DNA of 64,000 nucleotides, taken from the NCBI GenBank assembly GCA_902540785.1, contig CACBOA010000003.1:1-64000 (forward strand). Direction: 5' to 3'. Shown here in pieces: positions 30,438-38,172 of this stretch. Numbering within the stretch: position 1 is the stretch's first letter; the number at the start of each line of letters is the position of its first letter. This DNA comes from an uncultured Pelagibacteraceae bacterium (GTDB lineage Bacteria > Pseudomonadota > Alphaproteobacteria > Pelagibacterales > Pelagibacteraceae). The notes under the pieces are model-generated. The model made no database searches. It saw nothing but the letters and a program-made list of their open reading frames with translations, and was not told the origin of the DNA. The position numbers were made by a program, and so were the translations under genes.

Positions 30438-30600
30438 AATTTTATGGCTCGTCGTTTTATGCGCTACCGCCGAACCGACCACCCTGTATGTTTAGCGCTG
30501 CTTTACAGAGTTTTCTGCCCTCCAGACTTAAACCTCTCGGCCTTTCTCTGGCTGGCCAGTTAAGAGTTGCCTCTTAAGTTAAAATTACCATACCAGACTG
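30395..30600 (-). ncRNA. candidate GC-rich multi-hairpin non-coding RNA or leader RNA
   Basis: 30442-30575 is ~52% GC against the AT-rich surroundings; minus-strand hairpins TTAAGAG-GCAA-CTCTTAA, CCAGA...CC-GAGA-GG...UCUGG, GCAGA-AAAC-UCUGU, GCGCTA...TAGCGC, then the intrinsic terminator. Confidence 0.55.
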
Positions 30601-30674
30601 AAATTTAAATTGTTATCACTAATTAGTTGTTTTTCATAATTAAATGATTTTTCTGTGAATTTCGGGGATAACTT

Positions 30675-30884
30675 CTATTTTGTAAGCAATATTAGGTAAC
30701 TGACAAAGAATATAATCGCCATACTTGATAGAAATATTGTATTTATACTTTTACCAGTATTTTTATACTGAATAACACTTAAAATAATAAATCCAATTGA
30801 ACTTATTAAAAACCATACCGCGGGAATTTCTCCATCAATTGAACCCATATATTTGTAATTTAAACTATTGACATTAAAAATCAC
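30675..30884 (-). CDS. hypothetical small membrane protein (57-69 aa, two hydrophobic segments)
   Basis: VWFLISSIGFIILSVIQY and TIFLSSMAIIFFVSYLILLTK; no strong SD; GTG start at 30884 or ATG further in. Confidence 0.4.
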   Translation of the reverse strand: MIFNVNSLNYKYMGSIDGEIPAVWFLISSIGFIILSVIQYKNTGKSINTIFLSSMAIIFFVSYLILLTK

Positions 30885-30890
30885 TTGATA

Positions 30891-30927
30891 TATTACTAAT
30901 GATAATTAATTGTTATCAATAGTAATA
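30891..30927. promoter_or_regulatory. operator-like inverted repeat upstream of the integrase
   Basis: TATTACTAATGATAA (30891-30905) - 7 bp - TTATCAATAGTAATA (30913-30927): 14 of 15 positions complementary, 2 bp before the ATG at 30930. Confidence 0.55.
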
Positions 30928-30929
30928 AA

Positions 30930-31883
30930 ATGAATGAACTAACAACAGACCTAAAATCACTACATGAAGCAACTTTAAATAATCTTAAAAGTTCTAAGGC
31001 AAATAATACTTTAAGAGCCTATAAATCTGACTTTAAAGACTTTGGAGCATTTTGTGCAAAACACGGTTTAAATTCTTTACCAACTGAACCAAAAATTGTC
31101 TCATTATACCTAACCCATCTCTCTAAAAATTCAAAAATAAGCACTTTAAGAAGAAGATTAGTATCTATTAGTATGGTTCATAAGCTGAAGGGCCATTATT
31201 TAGATACTAAACATCCAATTATCGTAGAAAATTTAATGGGAATAAGAAGAGTTAAAGGAAGTATTCAAAGAGGTAAAAAACCTATATTAATCAATCATTT
31301 AAAATTAATAATTAATGCAATAAATGATGAAAAAATTCAGGAAATCAAGAAATTAAGAGATAAGTCAATTATCTTAATAGGTTTTGGAGGAGGTTTTAGA
31401 AGGACTGAACTTATATCTATTGATCATGAAGATCTTGAATTCGTGCCTGAGGGTCTAAAAATCACTATTAAAAGATCAAAAACAGATCAATTTGGAGAAG
31501 GAATGATAAAAGGACTACCCTACTTTAATAATGAAATTTATTGTCCTGTTAAAAACTTACAAAATTGGTTAGAAATTTCTAAAATTAAATCAGGACCTAT
31601 TTTTAGAAGATTTTCTAAGGGTTTATCACTAACAGACAAAAGACTAACTGACCAATCTGTAGTTTTATTAATGAAGAAATATTTAAACATAGCGGGTATC
31701 GAAAATAAAAATTTTGCTGGTCATAGTTTAAGATCAGGTTTCGCAACAGTCGCTGCTGAGTCTGGTGCTGATGAGCGAAGTATAATGGCCATGACTGGTC
31801 ATAAATCAACACAAATGGTTAGAAGATATATTAGAGATGTAAATATATTTAAGAATAACGCTTTAAATAAAATAAAGATATAA
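30930..31883 (+). CDS. tyrosine recombinase/integrase
   Basis: GGGFRRTELISI (Arg box), AGHSLRSGFATVAAESG (HxxR), MTGHKSTQMVRRYIRD (H...Y). Confidence 0.94.
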   Translation: MNELTTDLKSLHEATLNNLKSSKANNTLRAYKSDFKDFGAFCAKHGLNSLPTEPKIVSLYLTHLSKNSKISTLRRRLVSISMVHKLKGHYLDTKHPIIVENLMGIRRVKGSIQRGKKPILINHLKLIINAINDEKIQEIKKLRDKSIILIGFGGGFRRTELISIDHEDLEFVPEGLKITIKRSKTDQFGEGMIKGLPYFNNEIYCPVKNLQNWLEISKIKSGPIFRRFSKGLSLTDKRLTDQSVVLLMKKYLNIAGIENKNFAGHSLRSGFATVAAESGADERSIMAMTGHKSTQMVRRYIRDVNIFKNNALNKIKI

Positions 31884-32791
31884 TGAAAAACATAATTGTA
31901 AGATTAGCAAACGGTATAGGAAACCAACTTTTTACATATGCTGCAGCCTTTAATTATTCAAAAAAAATAAATGCAAACTTGTTAATAGATGACAAAAGTG
32001 GTTTTCATAAAAGACATAAATATGAGCTTAATAATTTTAATTTATCAGCCAAAATAGCTAATAATAATTATAAATTTGTTGGTCATATTGGAAGATTAAA
32101 AAGGAAAATTTATAAAAAATTTAATTTTATTAACAGAAATATAACTTTTATTGAAGAAAAAAAGGATCAAAATAAATTAACAGAATATGATAAAGATATT
32201 TTCACTGAAAATGTAAATAAAAATATATACTTTGAAGGTTATTTTCAAACAGAAAAATATTTTAAAGAGGTTAAAAATGATATATTAAAAGAATTTTCCT
32301 TCAAAGACAAAATAATTAATGAAAAAAATAAATTTAAAGATTTAATTTTAAATACTAACTCCATATCAATTCATATTAGGAACAACAAATTTCTCAAGAG
32401 TGAAAATCATAAAAATATTGATAAGCTTAATGAAGAAAATTTTAAGTTAAATATAGATATAACAAAAAAAGGCATCAATTTTTTTGAAAGGAGGTTTGAT
32501 GATCCTAAATTTTTTATTTGGTCGAATGATTTCTCGGGATTAAAAGAAAATTTTCCCTCAGATAAATATGTTTTTGTCAATAATAAGACTCACACTGATG
32601 ATGTTTATGACTTGTATTTAATGACATTATGTAAAAATTTTATTATATCACCGAGTACTTTTAGTTATTGGGGTGCATTTTTAAGTAATAATAAAAATAA
32701 AATTTGTTTAGGACCTCCAAACATAAAAAATAAAAGTGGATATTATGGCTTCAGTAATAATAAAGATATAAAACCAGATTGGTGGTTTTAA
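31883..32791 (+). CDS. glycosyltransferase family 11 (alpha-1,2-fucosyltransferase-like)
   Basis: VRLANGIGNQLFTYAAAFNYSKK, SIHIRNNKF, DDVYDLYLMTLCKNFIISPSTFSYWGAFLS. Confidence 0.88.
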   Translation: MKNIIVRLANGIGNQLFTYAAAFNYSKKINANLLIDDKSGFHKRHKYELNNFNLSAKIANNNYKFVGHIGRLKRKIYKKFNFINRNITFIEEKKDQNKLTEYDKDIFTENVNKNIYFEGYFQTEKYFKEVKNDILKEFSFKDKIINEKNKFKDLILNTNSISIHIRNNKFLKSENHKNIDKLNEENFKLNIDITKKGINFFERRFDDPKFFIWSNDFSGLKENFPSDKYVFVNNKTHTDDVYDLYLMTLCKNFIISPSTFSYWGAFLSNNKNKICLGPPNIKNKSGYYGFSNNKDIKPDWWF

Positions 32792-34914
32792 ATATTAAGA
32801 TATGATTTATGATTATTTCCTAAAGATATATCTATAAAATATTTTGTTATCGCTTTTTCATTGAACAATTTAAAATACTTTTTTTTACCATTTTTGGCTA
32901 TTTTTTTTCTAATAGAATCTCTGTTCGAATAAAATCTAATTTTGTCAGAAAGTTCAGATATATTTGAATAAAAAATTATCTCTTTATTATTAAAAAAATG
33001 ATCTAGTTGAACTTTTTTATCTATAAATGTTAACAAACCGTTACCCATAATAGATGCAATTCTATTACTTGAATAAAATTTTGTAGGTTTTCCTCTACTT
33101 AAATTTAATCCCATTTTAGAGTTTATTAAAGAATTATTAAAATCATTACCCCAAATTGGTTGCTTGTTTGCAAATCCATAAAAATCATATTTTATATCTG
33201 GAATTTTTTTTACTAATTTATCTAAAAAATTAATTCTTTCATCTTCAACACCTTCTTTAAGTGTAGCTCTATTTACACCATGACTCATCGCGTAAAATAA
33301 ATCATTTTTGGGTTTCATTTTATAGACCTCAAAACTTTCAATATTTTTGTCCACAGGCACGAAGAAAAAATTAAAATTATTTTTATTAATAGTTTTATTT
33401 AGTATTGAAGGGTCAGTTGTTATGAAATTATGATCTACAAAATCTGAATATAGTTGTATATTTGAAATGTTTTGTTTTGAATAGTTGAGGCTAGGCATCA
33501 CTGGATCTTCATTCCATTGTGATAAAATAATATTTTTATTAATAGATCTAAATTCATCAAATGTATTAAGATCTATATTTTTAGTATGTCCAAAAAAAAC
33601 AATATCTGGGTTATAATTTTTGAAAGTATTAATCAAAAAAGTTTGAAAATTATTTCTGTTAGGAATTAAACTAAAAGATTTATTATCTCTTAAGAAGTCT
33701 CTATCACTAATTTCTAAAACATCGTGACCATTTCTAACAAAGCCATTGGTAAATTTTTTTCCCAAAGAAATATTATATAATCTATGATTATGTTTCTGAC
33801 CTTGGTTGTATAAATTTATTATTTTTAATTTTTTCTTATTGAAATTAATGTTAAAAAAAGGGACACAGCTTTCACGTATTTGATCTATTATTTTTGTATT
33901 TTTACTTATTAAATGTTTAACTTTTTTTCTTCCTAATGATTGTATAATTTTTCTTTTTTTACTATTGGTTATTAATTTTTTAATTTCAAAGAAAATTTCA
34001 TTTGAATCTAATTTTTTTAAAACAATAGCAGAGTTGGTAGTTTCTCTTAATCCACCCCTATTACTTATAATAGTAGCACATCCTCTAGATGTGGCCTCTA
34101 ATGATGTTCTGCCAAATGGCTCCTCCCATCTGGAAGGTACTACTGCTATTTCTGATCTATTTAATATATTTAATGTTTTTTTATGATTAACAAATCCTAA
34201 TTCTTTATGACTTGGATGATTAATATAAATATTTCTTCTATCTTCATCACCTAATGAATAAGCTTTCCATGTAGGAAATTTGTCAAGTATTTTTATTATA
34301 GCCTCTTTAAAGATATCATATCCTTTAGAATAATTTAACCTTCCTACGAAAACTATAATTCTTTCTTTTTTTATTTTTTTTTGTTTATTTACGCTTGGAT
34401 ATACTACTTCAGTTTTAGTTTTTAATTTTTCATCTATATTTAGAAAAAATCTTTCTCTAACCCATTCACTAACAAATATTATTTTTTCAACAGCTTGTAG
34501 TATTTTTAATCTTTCATTAATTGATTTGGATCCCTTCATCGATAAAGGGTCATTATGAAAATAAAAAATAAATTTACTTTTAATTTTATTTGTTAATTTA
34601 AATAATAATTGTGGTCTATTATGAATTTCTACAATATCAAAATTATTAATAATTAGTTCTTTTGTTAATTTTTCAGCATATTCTTTTGTAGTACTCTTTA
34701 ATTTAGATTTCAAATTTTTTAAATTTACATTTTTATAATTTTTGCTTAAATAATCTTTTGATTTTGTGTGACCATAAATAATATTATTTTTTTTATATTT
34801 TGAATTTTTAAAAAATTCTGAAACCCACAAAGAAGCAGCTGATGCTTTACCAAATGTAAAGTTTTCTTTATAAGGCAAGATAGTTGCTATATTAAGATTT
34901 TTTTTTAAAATCAT
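32788..34914 (-). CDS. two-domain glycosyltransferase: N-terminal GT4-like, C-terminal CgeB/Glyco_trans_1_2-like
   Basis: N-term VFVGRLNYSKGYDIF, VVPSRWEEPFGRTSLEATSRGCATIIS; C-term DLFYAMSHGVNRATLKEG, YDFYGFANKQPIWGNDFNNSLINSKMGLNLSRG. Confidence 0.85.
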   Translation of the reverse strand: MILKKNLNIATILPYKENFTFGKASAASLWVSEFFKNSKYKKNNIIYGHTKSKDYLSKNYKNVNLKNLKSKLKSTTKEYAEKLTKELIINNFDIVEIHNRPQLLFKLTNKIKSKFIFYFHNDPLSMKGSKSINERLKILQAVEKIIFVSEWVRERFFLNIDEKLKTKTEVVYPSVNKQKKIKKERIIVFVGRLNYSKGYDIFKEAIIKILDKFPTWKAYSLGDEDRRNIYINHPSHKELGFVNHKKTLNILNRSEIAVVPSRWEEPFGRTSLEATSRGCATIISNRGGLRETTNSAIVLKKLDSNEIFFEIKKLITNSKKRKIIQSLGRKKVKHLISKNTKIIDQIRESCVPFFNINFNKKKLKIINLYNQGQKHNHRLYNISLGKKFTNGFVRNGHDVLEISDRDFLRDNKSFSLIPNRNNFQTFLINTFKNYNPDIVFFGHTKNIDLNTFDEFRSINKNIILSQWNEDPVMPSLNYSKQNISNIQLYSDFVDHNFITTDPSILNKTINKNNFNFFFVPVDKNIESFEVYKMKPKNDLFYAMSHGVNRATLKEGVEDERINFLDKLVKKIPDIKYDFYGFANKQPIWGNDFNNSLINSKMGLNLSRGKPTKFYSSNRIASIMGNGLLTFIDKKVQLDHFFNNKEIIFYSNISELSDKIRFYSNRDSIRKKIAKNGKKKYFKLFNEKAITKYFIDISLGNNHKSYLNI

Positions 34915-35152
34915 TTAGTAATCTCAGTCTCTCTTTTCTATCTTTTTTTAGCTTATATTCAAATGAAAGTGCTCTAGATTTCGAATAAAATTTTTTTTTG
35001 TAAACAAATTCCCATTTATACCCCCTGGTAGACTTAGCACCTAAATTTGAATTGTGTTTTTCTAATCTTTTATTTAAATTATTAGTATATCCAACGTAAG
35101 TTTTAAATCGGTAGTAATCTAAAGTTTTAATGAAATATACGTAATAAACCAT
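34892..35152 (-). CDS. GIY-YIG nuclease-family protein
   Basis: VYYVYFIKT...KTYVGYTNNLNKRLEKHNSNLGAKSTRGYKWEFVY. Confidence 0.9.
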   Translation of the reverse strand: MVYYVYFIKTLDYYRFKTYVGYTNNLNKRLEKHNSNLGAKSTRGYKWEFVYKKKFYSKSRALSFEYKLKKDRKERLRLLNDFKKKS

Positions 35153-35170
35153 CAGAGGTTATCTAATTAT

Positions 35171-35245
35171 TGGCGGTCCCTAGGGGAATCGAACCCCTCT
35201 TTCGAGGATGAAAACCACGTGTCCTAACCGATAGACGAAGGGACC
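35171..35245 (-). tRNA. tRNA-Glu (TTC)
   Basis: Reverse complement GGTCCCTTCGTCTATCGGTTAGGACACGTGGTTTTCATCCTCGAAAGAGGGGTTCGATTCCCCTAGGGACCGCCA; encoded CCA. Confidence 0.97.
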
Positions 35246-35305
35246 AAAAAAATGCTTTTTTATTGTATAAAAAGTTATTTATCAAGTCTTTAAAATATAC
35301 AAACA

Positions 35306-36247
35306 TTAAATAATTTGTTCATTTTTAATAATTTTTTTTAAGCCTGAAGATTTGTGAGTAATTAGAGTTTCAGAGGTAAATTTATTATCATTTACTTTAA
35401 TTCCAGAAACTAGGTCTCCTGTAGTTATACCAGTAGCACAGAAAATAGAGTCACCAGAAATTATTTCATTTAATTCATATTTTTTTTTCAAATCAGATAT
35501 TCCCATTTTTTTGGCACGATCTTTTTCTTTATCAGTATTAAATAGTAATCTTCCTTGAAAATGACAATCATAAGCATCAAGTGCTGCAGCAGCCAAAACA
35601 CCTTCGGGACCTCCTCCAATTCCAAGAAATAGATCTACTGAATATTTTTTATCTACAATCATAAGAGCACCGGAAACATCTCCATCTGAAATCAATTTTA
35701 ATTTTACTTCTAATCTTTTTAACTCATTAATAATTTCCTTATGCCTAGGTCTATCTAATATACATGCAGTTAAATTTTTAGGTTTTTGATTCTTAAATTC
35801 AGCTAAATTGTAAATATTTTTTTTTACAGAAAAATCTAAATCAACAACATTTGGTTCAGAGCAGTTTGCAGATATTTTACTCATATAAGTTTCAGGTGCT
35901 CCAAATAAATTTGACTTATTGGCTACAGCTATAACTGATAGTGCTCCTGGTAAATTATTAGCCACAAAATTAGTTCCTTCTAAAGGATCAACAGCAATAT
36001 CTAATTTTGGTCCATTCTTAGTTCCAATATTCTCTCCAATATGAAGCATAGGTGCCTCGTCAAGCTCACCCTCACCTATCACAATTTTTCCATTCATTTC
36101 AATCTTATTTAACTCATTTCGCATAGCATCAACAGCAGCTTTGTCGGCACCAATCTTATCTTTTTTTCCAACTAAAAAATAAGCAGCTAGTGCAGCTCGA
36201 CTCGTTACATTAATAAATGACTTTTGTAATTTTTTATCTATGAGCAT
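35306..36247 (-). CDS. glpX: class II fructose-1,6-bisphosphatase
   Basis: GKIVIGEGELDEAPML, DIAVDPLEGTN, FLGIGGGPEGVLAAAAL, GITTGDLVSGI. Confidence 0.96.
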   Translation of the reverse strand: MLIDKKLQKSFINVTSRAALAAYFLVGKKDKIGADKAAVDAMRNELNKIEMNGKIVIGEGELDEAPMLHIGENIGTKNGPKLDIAVDPLEGTNFVANNLPGALSVIAVANKSNLFGAPETYMSKISANCSEPNVVDLDFSVKKNIYNLAEFKNQKPKNLTACILDRPRHKEIINELKRLEVKLKLISDGDVSGALMIVDKKYSVDLFLGIGGGPEGVLAAAALDAYDCHFQGRLLFNTDKEKDRAKKMGISDLKKKYELNEIISGDSIFCATGITTGDLVSGIKVNDNKFTSETLITHKSSGLKKIIKNEQII

Positions 36248-37239
36248 TATCTGATAATCTCTAGAGAGGAATTTTTTTCTAATTTTGCCTCAAATTCCCT
36301 TAACCTCTTCCAAACAGAAATTAATTCAACAATTATTGGCCAACTTCTAACCAAATATTGAAGTGATGTTTCAACTCTACCGAAAGCTCTTATTATTTGT
36401 TGAACAAAACCTAAAGTTATTGCTCCTGTAACTATTGTAGGTGCCAACGCTAAATAAGGAACGATTACCATTCCTTGTAAATAGCTCCACTTGACCGCAT
36501 TAAAATAAAGATAATGAAAATACATTTTATAATGTATTTTTCTTACACCTCCATAAAGATCTGTAATTTTTTCTGGTTTTGCACTTTCTTTAAAATCTTC
36601 TCCTAAAACAAGTTCTTTTCTATATGCCGCCTCCTCTTTTTGTATATCATATTCTATTCCAGGTAATTTAATTCCAACGCTAGCCAATAAAATTGTACCA
36701 CCTAAGGCAGAAAGAATTGCAACCCAAACTAAAGCATGTTCAACTTCACCAATCCAAGGTAATACAGTGATACTTTTAGAAAGACCCCACAAAATAGGAG
36801 TAAAAGCTATTAAAGTCATTATGCTTCTTAGTAATTCTGCACCTAAACTTTCCATAATCCGTGCAAACTTAAGAGTGTCCTCTTGAACTCTCTGTGAGGC
36901 ACCCTCTATTGATGAAGCATCATCCCATTTATCATGATAAAAATCAGCCATAGCTGTTCTCCATCTGAAGGTCCAATGACTTGTAAAATAATCACTAAAA
37001 ATTACTACTAGTATGTAAACAGCAGCAATTTTAGCAAAAGTGAAAAGGTAACTAATAAAATCTTTTTCAGAAACAGAATTAGGCTCTGTTAAAGCTTTTT
37101 GTAGAGTGTCATAAAATTCTCCAAACCATTCATTAATTCTTACATCTAATTGTACCTGGTACCATGTAGCAAATAGTATTAATATAGTCCCTCCTATACT
37201 CCATGGAAACCATTTTTTTTCACTAAAAAATTTAAACAT
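36247..37239 (-). CDS. SbmA/BacA-like peptide transporter
   Basis: SDYFTSHWTFRWRTAMADFYHDKWDDASSIEGASQRVQEDTLKFARIMESLG; SbmA/BacA family pattern. Confidence 0.9.
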   Translation of the reverse strand: MFKFFSEKKWFPWSIGGTILILFATWYQVQLDVRINEWFGEFYDTLQKALTEPNSVSEKDFISYLFTFAKIAAVYILVVIFSDYFTSHWTFRWRTAMADFYHDKWDDASSIEGASQRVQEDTLKFARIMESLGAELLRSIMTLIAFTPILWGLSKSITVLPWIGEVEHALVWVAILSALGGTILLASVGIKLPGIEYDIQKEEAAYRKELVLGEDFKESAKPEKITDLYGGVRKIHYKMYFHYLYFNAVKWSYLQGMVIVPYLALAPTIVTGAITLGFVQQIIRAFGRVETSLQYLVRSWPIIVELISVWKRLREFEAKLEKNSSLEIIR

Positions 37240-37521
37240 CTATTTTAAAAAATTATCTGCATAAGATTTTTTTATAATCTTTCTTTTTTTTGGTTCAATA
37301 ATTTCATAATCAATTTTTTTTTTTTTTGCATAATTAATCGCGTTAATTTTTGATGAAAATTCTAATCTTAATTCACTAAATGTATCAGAAGAGCTTTCCC
37401 AGCCCATTAATGGATTTTTTGTAGGATTTTTTGTTTCAAATTCTAAAATCCATTTAATCGATTTACCTAAACCTGACTGCATTGCACTTTTATTTGGTAT
37501 GTATATCTTTGCTTTTTTCAT
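37240..37521 (-). CDS. NADH dehydrogenase complex I accessory subunit, NDUFS4-like (ETC_C1_NDUFA4 family)
   Basis: AKIYIPNKSAMQSGLGKSIKWILEFETKNPTKNPLMGWESSSDTFSELRLEFSSKINAINYAKKKKIDYEI. Confidence 0.88.
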   Translation of the reverse strand: MKKAKIYIPNKSAMQSGLGKSIKWILEFETKNPTKNPLMGWESSSDTFSELRLEFSSKINAINYAKKKKIDYEIIEPKKRKIIKKSYADNFLK

Positions 37522-37527
37522 AACTGA

Positions 37528-37604
<77 letters not shown>

Positions 37605-37697
37605 AATGAAGTACTAATACAGTAGTTATTATTATTTTCAATGAATAAAGCTGCCAAATATGGAGAATTTTAATCAAAATCTGATATATAAAGATGC

Positions 37698-38171
37698 ATG
37701 ATAATTTCATGCCCCTCTTGTAAAAAAAAATTTGATATTGATGCAAATTTAATACCTAAAGAGGGTCGTAATTTACAGTGTGGGTCATGTTTAAATGTCT
37801 GGTTTTATAAATTTGAACGAAGTATTCCAGATTTAGAAACAAAAGATAATTTAAATAATCTACAAATTAATGATATCAAAAGTGAAAATAAAGAAGACAT
37901 AAAAAAAGAAATCTCTGCCAAAAAAAAAATTTTTAAGGAGAATCGAAAAGATAAAGCATTAGTAAAATATGAGAAAAAAACAAAATTAACTTTTAATAGC
38001 CTTATAGGATATTTTATTGTATTATTAATATCATTTGTCGCACTATTAATCGTTTTAGATACATTTCAGGCACAATTGACACCAATAATTCCAAATTTAG
38101 AATTAATTTTATTTAATTTTTATGAAACTTTATTAGATATACAATTTTTTATAAAAGATTTAATAAAATAA
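37698..38171 (+). CDS. zinc-ribbon (MJ0042-type) domain protein with C-terminal TM segment
   Basis: MIISCPSCKKKFDIDANLIPKEGRNLQCGSCLNVWF; TM near residues 105-125. Confidence 0.82.
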   Translation: MIISCPSCKKKFDIDANLIPKEGRNLQCGSCLNVWFYKFERSIPDLETKDNLNNLQINDIKSENKEDIKKEISAKKKIFKENRKDKALVKYEKKTKLTFNSLIGYFIVLLISFVALLIVLDTFQAQLTPIIPNLELILFNFYETLLDIQFFIKDLIK

Positions 38172-38172
38172 A

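Noticed and set aside
30444-30563. 39-codon plus-strand ORF MARRFMRYRRTDHPVCLALLYRVFCPPDLNLSAFLWLAS antisense to the RNA candidate
   Set aside because: Its frequent CGN arginine codons contrast with AGA-dominated usage in the other genes here, and the sequence is better explained by RNA hairpins; treated as a chance frame in GC-rich DNA.
30395-30640. Identification of the RNA candidate as RNase P RNA, tmRNA, SRP RNA or 6S RNA
   Set aside because: Diagnostic motifs (GAGGAAAGTCC / ACAGAA; tRNA-like acceptor with tag ORF; GGTCCGGAAGGAAGCAGC; long 6S-type duplex with central bubble) were not recognised on either strand by eye; a covariance-model search is needed to be certain.
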